This document shows, piece by piece, positions 1 through 13,857 of a stretch of 64,000 bases of DNA. The stretch spans positions 21,614,417 through 21,678,416 of the forward strand of contig OY727101.1 in NCBI GenBank assembly GCA_963402885.1, given 5' to 3'. Below the pieces are notes generated by a model that saw only the letters and a program-made list of their open reading frames with translations, was not told where the DNA came from and made no database searches. Each line of letters opens with the position of its first letter. Within the stretch, counting starts at the first letter, position 1. Source of the DNA: Antedon bifida. Its lineage: Eukaryota; Echinodermata; Crinoidea; Comatulida; Antedonidae. The position numbers were made by a program, and so were the translations under genes.

Positions 1-84
1 TGCCTCTGCTCTCGTTCTTTGTAATCAATGAGTTCTCTGTGCTCATAAAGAAAACTGGGTAACATTTTACTTTCATTTTTACAG

Positions 85-3000
85 ATCCGACAACTCTTGG
101 AATGACAACAGACGTAAGTGAAACCCCGACACCTCTTGACCTCTTGACAACCGATGGGGATAACAGTTATCAAGATGTAGAGATTGTAACGGTGATGGTC
201 ACAGACGAAGTAGATGTTGGAGAGAGTGACGAATACACATCAATAGATGAATTTACGTCCTCACCTGAGGATGAATTTGAGACAAGTACCGACTTTACTT
301 GGCTACAGACCGAATCTGAAGTTGGATCTCGCTCAACAGCAGGTAGGGAATTTTAGACGCGTCCACTATGTCGGCTGCTACCCCAATGACGTCAGTTGTA
401 TGATATGCCCATGCGCAAGTCGACTGGAACGTCGACTGCCAAAGTTGAGAACTTGTTCAGTGGCGTTACGTTTTGCCGTTCGCTCTCTCTGACATCAGTA
501 CAAGTGCACGTATGACGTCATAACACTGCAAAGGTTTACAAAATCATGGCGGAGAATGATATCGCGATGATTTTCTGACAATGTAGAAAAAAAAATGTAA
601 ATGTCCACTTAATCTGAAAGTTCTTATCTGTCGACGGGAACAGTCGACTACGATCCATGTGGACGTGACCGTCGTGTGCACGTTCACTCAATCTAAAAGT
701 CCCTATTATTTGTTTACAGAACCTACGATGTCTTCAGAAACCTCTGCAAACCCAAATTATTTCTCAATAGAAAATACTGATGTGTCAGCAATTACCACTA
801 GTGATACTACTACTATTATTACTACTACTACAACTAGGCCTACGACTCCCACTACTAAAAACGTAAGTGAATAATGTTGGTAAACATGTATCTTTGTCTT
901 GATACGAAAGTACAGTCTTTGAACATAAAATGCTTTGTTTGTCCATAAAACTAAAGATGACAAATAATTCATGTCAACAATCATGACAAAAATGATATAA
1001 TGACACAAACAAACATGTTTTGCCATAATAATAATTTGTTTTATTGTACAGAACAACGACCTGGAAGTTCACATAGAGGATTTAAATTCACAGGAGCAGA
1101 CGCTTATTGTAGAATTTTCAAACAACGATGATAAAACAACGTCGATAGAAATTTTATCTGATGTGTCAGGTAAGTTGTAAACATAATATCTTAATTTTGA
1201 CATTTGATGTTATAGATGGATTTTTAATATCATTTTTAGGTCATGACAGCACACTTTATTGTGGTCAAACTTGGAAACAACACATTCCTTAAACTAAAAC
1301 AAAAATCAATGCAATGTATATTTTCAGCGGGGTGGGGTTTAGTCAGTAGAAAGAAAGCAACTACACCTGCTGTTTATTGTCGCCAGACATGGCACGAACA
1401 TTTTGATGATAGTAGATGTGCTTATTAAACCCTTCTCCTAGAAAACACGTGCCCTCCAGATAAAAAAGAAATACGGACAATTTTCGACACCATGCTGTCT
1501 AGTAAAGTTGTTGGTAAATTATAGTAATTTCCTCTCTTGCAGACAGACTCTTGAAAACAGTCTGGTGTAGGATGTCGGTCATGAACAACCTTAATTATTA
1601 CTTTTTGAAATTCCAATGTTATAAAAATTAATGATCGATTTCAAGGGTATTATTTATTATATAATGTACTTGGGATTGAGACATGCTTTAGGATAATCAT
1701 ACATAACGTTTATTGCTGCCTCATCAACTTCTAGGCCTATATGAACACAAACAAACTTTTTGCAGTAAAACAATGTAGTTACTACTGCAGTAACTAGAGT
1801 AGATTCCTAATGGAAGGGAGGAGAATCGCGGATGGGGGATATCAATCTATGGTAGAATTTGTTTAGCAAAGTTGATTTTTTCTTGCTAGTTGGAAGCATT
1901 ACAGCTTTTAGTGATGTTAGTGGACAGTCTATATCAACCACACTGATCATACCGGAATCAACGCAACTAACGAGTATTTTACGGATTGAAACCAACATAA
2001 CTACAAACTACGGCGGTAATTATTTCTTATTGTAACATTATTTCTTGTTGTCACAACAGAAATCTTCCTGTACACCTGGCATAGATTATAATAAAAAAAA
2101 CATTTTTTTTTAAATCATTCAATTCATGATATTTCGTTGAGTGTTTTATGCTTTAAAAGAGGTATGCCAAATTGGTACATAACTTAGATTTTTTATATAA
2201 CACAGATATAGTCATCTATTCGGTGTACTCGAAGACAGAAGAGGAAAGTGGATCAGTGGTTAATATTATAGAGTAAGATTGCGAGTTGTAGCTCTGCTCA
2301 AAGAAACATGATAGACAGTATACCGGGTCATAGGTCATACTAAAATAGTAGTGTTTCTTCCGAAGAAAATAATCGTTTGATAAAGATTATATGATTTTAC
2401 TTGGCCTTTTAGAAATACGACATTTCCAAATGATTCTTTTTTTCTAATACGCATATTATATCAGAATGGTCTGAAAATAATTATAATTTAAATGTTACCT
2501 GTATTACAGTGTTTTCGCTAAGTACGTTTTAGTCCCGGGTTTTAGTATGCAGATATTGTTTTGTTAAATGTATAACTAAAACATTAAACTTTGACAGGGG
2601 CGGTAACGCTACTCTTTACAGTGGAATATACAGTTACACTGTTTATGACGGTGTTGGCTACTCTTCAGTTTCAACTAATGTCACACTCACATTCAAGCAT
2701 TCGGGTGAGGTTAGTATTCATGTATATTTATATATACATTATTATTAGCATTATCCACACTTGTTGCATTCATACCTATTCAGATCATTTAAGTTGCGTT
2801 ACGTCATTGTGTTGCGTCTCTCTAGTGGGAACCAGCGTGATTAAAACACACTTCATTGAAGTTACTTAGGAAAACAAACTTTTTAACACTCATGGAACAA
2901 TAAGCAAAAGTTGTTAAACCTTATACAAAGAGCTCTACTGTTTCATAAAACGTTTTTTAATTACATTTAAATTTCAGTACTTGTTAAATTTGGAGTTGAA

Positions 3001-6000
3001 AGAAACTGAAGACGCGCAGCTAATTTGCAGCTTTTGGGATGAAATTCACAGGTTTGTAGTTTTACAAGATTAATACTCAAATTAATTTTGTATTTAGTGG
3101 ATATACCATATTTACCTGAAAAAATGTATAATTTTAATATGATGTGAAATCAATATCTGCGAGATAGGTTGGTGAAAACGGTCTAATCTAAAGCTCTCTG
3201 ACAAAAATGTGATGTGCCCATATATGGACATGATGATGGTACTTTGTATTACTCTTTGCTCGTTTCTAGGTCTTTCTCGACATACGGATGTGCCACTCAC
3301 AATGACGCTGAAAGTAATGTGACGTCATGCCATTGCACTCATACCACTAATTTTGCGTTGCTTGTTCAAGTTACTGAAAACGAGGTTTGGAAGTTACCGT
3401 ATTTTATAGTCTAAAACCGTTATATTAATTGTGCTTTTCTATAATTAGATTGGTATTTTATTATCATACCTCAACTATTAATATGTTTTCAGATCTATTT
3501 CAAATAGGAAAAAATACACACATTAACATTTTAAAAACTACTACGATACACCTGTTGAATTTGCATAAAATTTACATAAAATGTTGTGATTAGGAAAGCC
3601 TTCGTATTCTGATTATTATTGTTGAAATATAAATAATACGATTGTTAACCAATTTTTAAACTTTTAATATAGTATTTGAATTTAGTTAGCAACAAAACGT
3701 TATATTAATACTGTCCTTCTAACAAAATAACACAAATCATTCGATGAATGATGACCTAATTTAATATCCCTGGATCAATTTTTCATTATGTTATTTTGTT
3801 AATATTCCGTAATTAATAATTTTTCAAAATTTCACTAAATTAATGATCAATAAAACTAATAAACTGAGATCATTGTGGTCGTCGGACAATAAGCCTCATA
3901 AAAACAAATCGTGGTAAGTCGTAATCATAGGCTAAATTCAACTGGTCACTCGCGGTTACTTTCTGAGCAGCAATATAATACGCCTATGGTTTGGCGGTTT
4001 TTTATTGGCGCCTATTTTTTTCTCTGCAGTAGGTCTATAGATTATTATTTTCATTTATTTAAATAGGTCGAGGGCGTGCATGAAAACATCCTGAAGTACA
4101 TCACACTGGTTGGTCTTTCAATTTCGTTGGTGGCTTTGCTGATCACGTTGTTTGTGTACATTTTTCTCTGGTAATTTTTCCATGCTTATTCTTTCTCCTG
4201 ATTAGGCGTGCACAGGCTACATCTGGGAAGTAAAACAAAAATAAAAACATTTTTCTGCTTTCAAGAAAACATAAATAATGTAGGCCTACCACACGATCTA
4301 TATAAAGAGCAATGGAGTATTCCATCAAACAATAATTAGTCTATGATTTCTGTATCATACCGTAACAACTTGCTTCTTCGTGATGTGGTGGTGGTGTCTG
4401 ATTAAACTTGTATAGCTCCACATCGATGAACTTCATCACGCCATTCCATACGTCAAACCAGCACACGTCTAGTACGCCATGTTTCAGTCCTCTACAGAAA
4501 ATGCATCGATTCTTTTTTAGGTTTGTTGATAGAATATGTAACATTAATAATTCCTTCTTTCTTTTATTAAAGGGAATTGTGGAACTGCCTTAGGAATAAC
4601 ATTCATAAAAACCTGGTTACATGCATGGTTGTCTTCAATGCATTGTTTGTTTTTGGTGCCGATAAAACTGAACACGAGGTAGTGTTACACATTTATTTAT
4701 TTTATTTTCAATCTTTCTACATAGCAAAAAAACAAACATATAAGTATAACAGGGGAGTAGCGGAAAAGCAAAAGTAATAAAACTGTCATCTTGTGATGTG
4801 CTTTAACAGCCCCTGTCAACTTGGACGATACAATAAAACAAATTAACATGTTTAAATGCAGACCTAAGTCATATCATAAACTTAATGCCATTATCAGTTA
4901 ATGTACCGTCTTAGAAAATCTTCAATTAGTATAAAAAAATACGTTTTATTATGCTATTGCAATAAAAAAAAAATGGTACTAGAAAAGTTCGAAATAAACA
5001 TAATAGCATGTCTCAGCGTTTTTCTATATTATAAGATATTAAAGTCAGTAGTGGACCCTCATGATATGTCAATATATCTTAATACTTTACATACTAATAG
5101 ACATAATTATAGAATAACATCACCGAATAGTGACGTCACTACTTAATTAAAGCAATAACACTACTTTAAAAATGAAACAAATCGATATCTAATATGTTAA
5201 AACTAACATTTATTCTGTTCATAATACAGAAATGTGATATTTAGTTAGAAAAATGATAAAAGTCTTTCTAAGGGACGTCCATAGTCAACATTTTGGGGGT
5301 ATATTAGCGACTTGTGTCCCATAAAATGGTAATGATGTAGTTATTGGTAACTGCAGTAAATAATATTGACAATGAGCTATAAAATAACATACAACATTGT
5401 CACTAATTTCAGGATAGTTGCCGTGTAATTGCTATACTTCTTCATTACTTCTTATTGTGTATGTTTACATGGATGGCGGCTGAAGCAGTCTACATTCTAG
5501 ATAAAGTGGTTCGCAAAACAACAAGCAAATGGAATCGACTGAAATATTATCTGATTGTCTGCTATTCGATTCCCGCCATTATCGTAGCAGTAACGATTTC
5601 TATCTCACCGGACAATTATGCTACAGATGGAATGTAAGCTTTTATTTGATTAAACAATAGTAATACGAAATAATGATGGCTGCAAATGTTTCACACAATT
5701 AAATTACGATTTACAATCTTCCCCGTCCTCAACTCCTCACCCTAACATTATTCTTCTATCTCGTCATTATAAAATGATGTTTTGGTGGATAAGCTTAAAG
5801 TTCTTTGAACTTATTTCCCCGCCAGCACACATTAACTTGTTCATTATGAATAGTTTATGTAATATATTTGTTTGTATGGAAAATTAATAAATCTTTATTT
5901 TGTTCAATATGAAATGATAAAGTTAATTACCAGGATAATCTCCTGTAACAATAACTAATCGTTCAGAAAGTACAGTCACATTACGAACAATAGTATAGGT

Positions 6001-7184
6001 ATTGTGACATTGACAATGTATGTCAATTTTTCTTTAATTATTATGAGTGATTATACAGTCGTAAATGATGTTGTTTACTTATAGCTGTTGGCTTGACGTC
6101 AGCAGTGGTGCGATATTTGCATTTCTGGTTCCAATATACATTATCCTCATTGTAAGTTTAATAAGTTTATTTCATTTTAATACTAATTAGCCTACCCCTG
6201 AATGTCCCCGGACAATTTCTGTTAAACCATTATAGAGATATTATCGTATAACTTTATTACTATTAGTTTTCTTATATTTAATTTAAATTTTAATAATGAA
6301 AGAACAGTGTTTTAAATGTGTTTGATTTATTCGCAGTGTAATGTAATGGTGACATTAAAAGCTGCAAAAGTAATTTACGAAAGAAGTAAAGGAAGAGTGG
6401 CCAGTCATCCATTGGAATCAACATCAATGTCAAAACCAGTGAATCAATCCACGGCCACAAAAACAGTCAAAGAAGCACATAAAGCAGAAAACCAGCAGAT
6501 GAAGTAAGATAAGAGTGCATTTGTGGTTCCAATCCCAATGTCTAATGTTCAATTCAATCCTGACCTAGTGTCAGGATTGACTCGTTCTACTCCCTACTGT
6601 AAGCATTAAAACGATATAAATTAGTTTATTCTCGGTTAAGTTATTTATAGTCGATTTCGTTCATACAATTACTACTACAGTAAGTTTTAGTCGTGTAATT
6701 ACTGTATGTATTGTTATGTTCGATCACCTCGGAATGGTACCGGCGTTAAATTATTGTTTATAGTCGATTTCGTTCTTTATAGCAATTACTGCTACAGGAT
6801 AAGTTTTAATCTGGTAATTTCTGTTTATTTTTATAGGAGGACATTGCGGGGAATGCTAGTTCTGATTCCTATATTTGGCCTTACTTGGCTGTTTGCTATA
6901 TTTGCATTTGATTCTGAACACGTGTTGTTTCAGTACCTGTTCGCCATCAGCAACTCATTTCAAGGGGTTTATATCTTCATCATTTATTGTCTGCAGGACA
7001 AGAAGGTAAACTATATATGTTTTTAAATGTTGAATCGTAAAAATTGAATGTGATGTCTATAACTCTATATAATTGATGACTTTTATCGTTACAGATAATA
7101 GAAGCTTGGAATCGCAAACTTGGACGTCGGAAGCGCCTCAATGATATGAATTCAGTCGAAAAAACGAATAGCACTAACATGTGA
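85..7184 (+). CDS. Adhesion G-protein-coupled receptor, 3' part (stalk, GAIN/GPS, 7TM)
   Basis: Partial gene; 5' exons lie before the window. Exons inferred from GT/AG sites with continuous phase: 85-342, 720-862, 1052-1169, 2206-2272, 2598-2709, 2978-3051, 3270-3384, 4067-4170, 4573-4678, 5413-5633, 6085-6151, 6337-6503, 6837-7005, 7095-7184 (about 602 residues). The first three exons encode an acidic Ser/Thr-rich stalk. The next four encode the end of a GAIN domain and a GPS motif with the usual Cys/Trp pattern (CSFWDE, then CHCTHTTNFALL). Canonical GPS reads H-L-T/S; here it is H-T-T, so self-cleavage is likely but not certain. The remaining exons encode seven membrane segments: RNNIHKNL at TM2, LLHYFLLCMFTWM at TM3 with its Cys just ahead, CWL in loop 2, and FGLTWLFA at TM6. 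The cytoplasmic tail is short (about 30 residues, basic). The stop codon (7182-7184) lies in the first unit of a minisatellite. The family is sure; the subfamily and ligand are unknown. Confidence 0.9.
3187..3245. mobile_element. MITE family 1, partial copy in a GPCR intron
   Basis: Carries TAAAGCTCT, then ACAAAAATGTGATGTGCCC and ATATATGGACATGATGATG, which are shared with the other copies in this window. Only one half of the element is present. It sits in the 218-bp intron just upstream of the GPS exon. Confidence 0.6.
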
Positions 7185-7615
7185 ACACATCGCTGAATAT
7201 AGCACTGACATGTGAACACATCGCTGAATATAGCACTAACATGTGAACACATCGCTGAATATAGCACTGACATGTGAACACATCGCTGAATATAGCACTG
7301 ACATGTGAACACATCGCTGAATATAGCACTGACATGTGAACACATCGCTGAATATAGCACTAACATGTGAACACATCGCTGAATATAGCACTAACATGTG
7401 AACACATCGCTGAATATAGCACTGACATGTGAACACATTGCTGAATATAACACTAACATGTGAACACATCGCTGAATATAGCACTAACATGTGAACACAT
7501 CGCTGAATATAGCACTAACATGTGAACACATCGCTGAATATAGCACTAACATGTGAACACATCGCTGAATATAGCACTAACATGTGAACACATCGCTGAA
7601 TATAGCACTAACATG
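7172..7615. repeat. 31-bp minisatellite, about 15 copies, straddling the GPCR stop codon
   Basis: The unit reads GCACTAACATGTGAACACATC followed by GCTGAATATA, with A/G variation at one site. ACATGTG recurs at an exact 31-bp spacing from 7177 to about 7611. The first unit encodes the receptor's last residues (S-T-N-M) and its stop; the rest would form 3' UTR. Because 31 is not a multiple of 3, spurious long frames on the minus strand cycle through all three phases; they are not genes. Confidence 0.95.
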
Positions 7616-7910
7616 TGCCCCAAGTCTGTATTTATTTCGGGGCTTTTCAATGTTTACACACTCAAGTAGTACACGTATGAAACCATGTGCCAAAATATTT
7701 ATCTTTTAACTAATATTAAGTCAAAACATAAGACCAAAGTAAATTGCTTTCCTCCTAAGACAATGGAGTGTTGTTTTAATTCAGCAAAACAAAGCATCCA
7801 GTAATCAGCCATTTGACTGTTAGATGTTTGTATATAAAAATACAGTAACTGTTCTGTTGTGCTAATATACTGAAACTAGTGAACGTATGCACCTTTAAAT
7901 ACAATTTGCC

Positions 7911-10900
7911 TTATGAGTTCGCACATTTCTTTTTTTCTAAAATAAAAATCTTTGGTTGTAATAGAACTTGAGGGAATGATTTGAAACCTTTAGTGTCAAT
8001 TCCTGCGTAACCTTTGACATGATCCAGTATATAATGTGAAGATTTGTAAGGTGAAAGTTCAGGTGCATTCTCGCTAGCGGCACCAATGCAGAGAACATCG
8101 TACGACATCATATCGGCTCCACCTGGCTTTAGATCCTCTGTTTTATTGTAGCTGAAAAGATAAATGGTTAACTTATACTGAAACTAAGAAAACAAAGCTT
8201 ACAGACAGGTCCTGTTAGAATAAATGAGGGCTGAAAATGGTCTAGAACATCGGGGTAAACCCACACAAGCCAGTTTTAAGTCCTTATCCAAGAAGACTTC
8301 TACTGTATCACCAGAACTACATAGACAAGGAGTGCCTGAACCTGTGCCGATACTATCATTGATTGGCTGGGGTTTGCAGTGCCCCAATTGTAAAATAAAA
8401 ATGTTTATACATAATACATAATTTATACATATAGATTAGATATACATCATTTTTTTCTAAAAAATTTAGCAATATAAATACTTACATCCAGTTGTCATTT
8501 AGTTGTGTAAATCTCGACACCCCTGTCTGCGCTGTTGCAACATCAATATGAACATGTATGTTTTCTAAAGAGTAAAATGAAATGATTTGAAGTTTATAAA
8601 TGTTTTAACAAATAACAAAATAAACTGAATCTGAATGTTTGGAATATCATAGCAGATTAATAGTTCATAAATGCTTGTATAAACAATAATTAATTTGTAG
8701 GAATTATTTGTAATGGTATATAATGTCATATTTGCTAATGTTGCTATACCAAGTATTGCATCCGGCTAGATACACTACTGTAGTAGAATTGGCTGGAGAA
8801 TAGTTGTCTTGATTTAAAAGCAATTAAACCAAGTAGTAGTGTACAACTTATTCTGGTTATTAAAATTAATAAAATCAATATTGAGTTGGAATTGCATAAA
8901 ATAAGTACAAACCAATATAGTGAACGACACAATACAGTAATATCATTTGATGAAGCCAATGAATTCAGATGCTAAAATCAATATTTGGTAAGACCATAAA
9001 ATAGCATGCTAACCTTCTTTTGGTACAAGTTGGTGCAATCTAGTAATAGCGTCTCCACCAGGGTAGTTATTGTACGATAAATACAGAAAACCTGACGTCG
9101 TTGCTAGGTTAAAAACAAAATGGCCGATAACTGCTATTGAAATCAAACTCATTAGTACAGACTTCTTTCTGTTGTTGAAACTTAATAGGAAAAGGAAATA
9201 CTATAAATATAATAATCAGAAGATCAGATTTCGTATAATTATTTGATAAACTAATTAACATATTAGTAATAAATCAATACTAAAGAATCCTGCTGGTGTC
9301 AGGTCAAAAAGTATTTTTTTCTCGAAGTAAATGTTAACAACAGTATATGATATTAATTTTGCGATACACCATGTATTTACAGTAGTTCTAAAAGGTTGAG
9401 TAACTCAACAGTGGTATGTGGTGTACAGCAAACTTTATATTGATTTTCGCCATGCAAACCTTCAAATAGTTTATTACAACCTATGTGAATTTTAATTTTT
9501 TATTTGTCGTATACAGTATTAATTTTCGTCATTACATAACAAAAACCAAACAACTTACAAATGGCAAACAGCACGTGCCGCAGCTGTATTGAGTAAGGGA
9601 AATACGTAGATTATAAAACGCAATTCTTTATGAGGAAGAAACGAGTAAAGAAAGATGAATCCAAAGGCTGGTAGGAGAAGAGTCCTGATCCTGGAGTCAA
9701 CATACGCACCAATAGGAACCAGCAGCAGACTACTGGAAAGTGCTCTTGGAATGGCAGAATAAAAATACCAAAGAAATGGAGATGTCTAAAGAATTTTATC
9801 AAACAAAATAACGTTAGAAATCACAATCAATTCAATGCAGCTCTCCAATTTTGGACAATTATAGACGGAGTCACAATTGATCGACGGAACATGGTCTGTA
9901 AACAACAGAATCTGCACATAATTCCTATCTAAGATACTAACATTTGAATAAGTGTAAGTTGATATTGGAAGTATTTAGTTTTGAAATATTAATATTAGAA
10001 GGATACACCCCAGTTAGAACTTTTATTCATTATTGTGTTATACCACAGAACTTCTCCCTCAGGCCAAAGGAACCGCTGCCAAAAGCATGAGTCAATGAGG
10101 ACAGTAAAACCTAAAAAAAAATACAATTATAAAATGTATCAATAATAAATTATCAATTCACAATTTGTATTTATACAAATATGTTTATAAACCTTAGCTC
10201 CTCTATTCTTGCACTTTTAAGAAACAGTTCTTATGGAACTTCAAGATGTTAATATATCATTTAACTCTATTAGGGAGTAGAAGTAGGGGGTAGGGGAAAA
10301 CACAGGTAGATGGGGTTCTCCCAGAAAACATTTCCTTGAAGGCCCCTTTTCACCTCTTAAATGCAGGGCAAAAAGTCACAATGTATTTTATTATTGAAGA
10401 TGAGAAATTTGTCGGCAAAAAAATTTTTATTATACTAACCTAAACTGATGAGGCCAGCAGGTGCTGCATACATGATAAGCGTTATAATGTTGAGTCTACC
10501 ACTAGCAAGTTCCATAAGTAGCATTAGGCCCATCAGAATAGCTAGCTCAGCTCTAAAGACGATGATAGCAAATGCTGACAGACTTATAAATAAGGCATGT
10601 TTACCATCAATCCAACCACTAATTGCTATTAAAACTGAATAATAATAATATTTTAAACATGTTGTATTTTATAATGTATCATTTTGTATCATTTATTGTG
10701 TCAGATGATTGGTTTCATACAGAAAGCTTATACATGATTACAGACAACCAAAGGAGTGTTTTATATGCACAACGATTTAGGCATGAGGAGGGCTTATGCC
10801 TATATAAGGATTATCATGTCCATATATAAGCACATCACATTTTGTGTCACATAAAGTGTGATAGTGTAGACAAGGCTTTACTCAACAATAGGCAACCTAA

Positions 10901-12232
10901 ATATCAGTACAATTAATAATGGACTAATAGATAATTGTGCACTTTTTGAATTCATTTTTACCTAAAACAAGAGCAAATACATTCGGCAGTGGTCTGGTCA
11001 TATAGAAGACAAAGTGGAACTGTGTAGCTGTAATAAGCATGACATATTTATTAACTTCTTGACCAAATCTGTTGTTGATGGATTTACCATACTGGTTGAA
11101 TGCCACAAGCCCACAGAAACCAAGAAAGAAACGAACTGAAAACAAAAAACAAATGCACTATTTAGAATTTGTGTCGTTAAAGAATAACGGATTATGCATT
11201 TATCTACCAAAAGAAGGGTGGAATGAATGTCACAGAATATTTATGAGTTAGGTATTTATACAAAAAGTAGGCAAAACAAAGATTTTCCAATAATTTAATT
11301 ATCACCATTAGACATCACTTTTTCGTTAGATAATTCCAAATGATACGTGATGCGTAATACAAATACAATCAGGTGTGTTATACTCGTTAATAACTAACAT
11401 CATTAACTTACCGATGACCTGTGATATGATTTTGGATGCTCCAATCAGAGAGAAGAATGCAACAAAAGGGGCAGACAAAAGTGAAACCACCAATGGCCCT
11501 ATGAAAGTTCTTGGAACCACGCCAGGAAACATATGATGATCATACTGGCAAAACAAACAAAATAATTCTTTTTTTTACTTTGGCATAGAAATTAAATACT
11601 CGTTTAAACACATAATATATTAAGTATCAACTTATTAAACATTCGATTCTTAAAGCTGATAAAAGTTTCTTCTTAACTCCAGTCTTTTCTTTATAACATG
11701 TTTATAAACTTTGAATTTATGGCCATGGGTGGCACTAGTATGTTGAGAAGGTGGCAACTAAATATAAGAAGAAGGGGAGTGAGTAGTGACAATCATTTGT
11801 ATATTTGTTAATTTCTAATCATACAGCCATTTTTTTATCAGATTTACCATTGAGTATTCATCAAACCAAGGCAATCTAACAACAGGATGCTGAGCTCCAG
11901 AGATCAAAGGGTTTATCTGTGGCTGTGACATGATCAATTCCACGCCCTTCTTTTAACACCGAGCGTCATAGAGAATATGTACATAGTACAGTACTGTTGG
12001 TATTTGTCGTAGCCAGACATAAGATCAAATGATTGTTACAAGTTCCTATCTTGGCAAGGCGCTTTCAGTGTCCTGTTGTTAGGATCGCCTGGATTAAACT
12101 TACTGCTGTGATATTAGATGTATGATAGAGTAAATCATGCATGGCTTGAAGATTAAAACTCTCTTCTACTTTGGTAAACGGACAAATTAACAAGTGAATT
12201 ACTGATACTGCTGCTAAAATCAACACCCACAT
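7911..12232 (-). CDS. ALG12: ALG12, dolichyl-P-Man:Man7GlcNAc2-PP-dolichol alpha-1,6-mannosyltransferase
   Basis: Nine exons in transcript order: 12232-12104, 11544-11412, 11135-10962, 10634-10440, 10110-10007, 9785-9559, 9180-9014, 8564-8486, 8151-7911. The sum is 1449 nt, 482 residues, close to the usual ~490. The enzyme is a multi-pass ER membrane GT22 transferase that adds the eighth mannose to the lipid-linked N-glycan precursor on the lumenal side. Visible family signatures are [17 protein letters not shown] near the N terminus, [47 protein letters not shown] and [14 protein letters not shown]. The start is taken at MWVLILAAV because an acceptor (TTTATTTCAG) lies 25 bp upstream, implying a separate 5' UTR exon. 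A minus-strand AATAAA at 7631-7636 is a plausible poly(A) signal. The gene is convergent with the GPCR. All reading frames join cleanly. Confidence 0.96.
10805..10880. mobile_element. MITE family 1, half copy in ALG12 intron 3
   Basis: Contains TATCATGTCCATATATAAGC, a CACATCACATTTTGTGTCAC segment, and the terminal TGATAGTGTAGACAAGGCTT. This matches the right half of the intact copy at 47566-47712. Confidence 0.65.
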
Positions 12233-12246
12233 CTTGCTTATGTTTA

Positions 12247-12377
12247 CTAAATCTATTCTGAAATAAAACAAAATAAACTGTTGTCAATTTCTAGTTCAAT
12301 AGGATGTCAATTATATATTTTTTTACAATTACTTCAAACTAGGCCTAAATCTATTCTGAAATAAAACAAAATAAATA
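12247..12377. repeat. Direct duplication covering the ALG12 5' acceptor
   Basis: TAAATCTATTCTGAAATAAA plus the following ACAAAATAAA occurs at about 12249-12278 and again at about 12347-12376. The first copy supplies the minus-strand splice acceptor used just ahead of the ALG12 start codon. The second copy is an identical acceptor about 97 bp further upstream, so an alternative 5' UTR exon boundary is possible. Confidence 0.75.
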
Positions 12378-12884
12378 CAGATAGAAAATAATATATTATT
12401 ATATATTGACAACAATGTAATGTGGCCAATTAATTATGGCACTCATCATCTACTACTACTAGGCCTAGGGCCAGGCCTGGTACTACATCCTGCTCATATC
12501 ACCTAGCCTCTAGCTAGTTAGGGGTCTAACTAGGCCTAGCTAGTACTTAACTTAGTAGTAGAAAGCCTTTTAACTAGGGACGGATGACTATATAGGGAGG
12601 CCTAGAATAGATTATAATACTATATTATAGGCCTTTCTAGCTAATAACGTAGGGTGTAAGCCTACACATTCAACCAATACCTAGCCTAAAATAGTATATA
12701 TATATTATTATTATTAACAATACTGTAGTGTAACGTACGGTAAAGTCAATAGGCCTATGTACGTTGAAAAAGGGGGAAAAACAAATGAACGCAACCACCG
12801 GACCCTGGATTTTCCTGTAATTACATGTGTTTGTTGGTTTAGAAAAAACGCCCTCAATCGTCATCGAACTCTTGTTTTTTTAGT

Positions 12885-13085
12885 GTGACACGGAGGTATA
12901 TTCAGAGCGTCATTTCGACGATCGAGCATCATTTTCTACGGAGCGCCATTTATGCCTTTATTTACTTCCGAAATAGAAATAGTGCTACGGTAACTGGTTC
13001 AGTGGACCAAATTTAGCACCAGTGGAGCACAGTGATATAAAATAGAAATAAGTCACTAATTTTAATATCTTTTCGTATGTTAAAA
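12885..13085 (+). repeat. Left inverted-repeat arm of the 4.9-kb block
   Basis: Begins near GACACGGAGGTATATTCAGA and runs through GGAGCGCCATTTATGCCTTT and GTGCTACGGTAACTG into the first 97-bp monomer. It pairs with the right arm at 17595-17795, with scattered substitutions and small indels. Confidence 0.8.
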
Positions 13086-13755
13086 CATTGTGCTCATGTG
13101 GACCCAATTTGGAGCCAGGGGAGCATAGTGATATAAAATAGAAATAAGTCACTGAATTTTAATATCTTTTCGTATGTTAATACACACTGTGCTCAAGTGG
13201 ACCCAAATTGGAGCCAGGGGAGCACAGTGATATAAAATAGAAATAAGTCACTGAATTTTAATATCTTTTCGTATTTTAATACACTTTGCTCAATTGAACC
13301 CTATTTGGAGCCAAGGGAGCACAGTGATATAAAATAGAAATAAGTCACTGAATTTTAATATCTTTTCGTATTTTAATACACTTTGCTCAATTGAACCCTA
13401 TTTGGAGCCAGGGGAGCACAGTGATATAAATAGAAATAAGTCACTGAATTTTAATATCTTTTCGTATTTTATTACACTGTGCTCAAGTGGACTCAATTTG
13501 GTACCAGGGAAGCACATTGATATAAAATAGAAATAAGTCACTGAATGTTAATATCTTTTCGTATTTAATACAATGTACTCAAGTGTACCCAATTTGGCAC
13601 CAGGCGAGCACAGTGATATAAAATAGAAATAATTCACGGAATTTTAATATCTTTTCGTATGTTACTACACTGTGCTCAAGTGGACCCAACTTGGAGCCAG
13701 TGGAGCACAGTGATATAAAATAGAAATAAGTCACTGAATTTTAATATTCGTATTA
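13005..13755 (+). repeat. 97-bp tandem array, about 8 monomers
   Basis: The monomer contains GTGGACCCAATTTGG, GGAGCACAGTGATATAAAAT, AGAAATAAGTCACTGAATTT and TAATATCTTTTCGTATGTTA. Successive TGCTCAAGTGGACCC motifs are 97-99 bp apart. The flanking GGAGCAC and GTGCTC segments can pair within a monomer. No coding content is visible. Confidence 0.9.
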
Positions 13756-13857
13756 AGCATATTTGAATACCTACCGGTATGGTACCATACATGTTCGACA
13801 ATACAGTGTCACATATCTCTATTTAAAAAAAAACAATATTAAAAAAAAAAAATATCC

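Noticed and set aside
6980-7490. Minus-strand repeated Cys/His/Ser protein over the 31-bp array
   Set aside because: By-product of the minisatellite in the GPCR 3' UTR, without exon structure or homology.
11842-11930. Minus-strand exon-like sequence ([20 protein letters not shown], then PWFDEYSM and a GTAAAT donor) in ALG12 intron 1
   Set aside because: ALG12 exons 1 and 2 join in frame without it with the correct family spacing, and I recognise no other gene. It could be a cryptic or nested exon, but the support is too thin.
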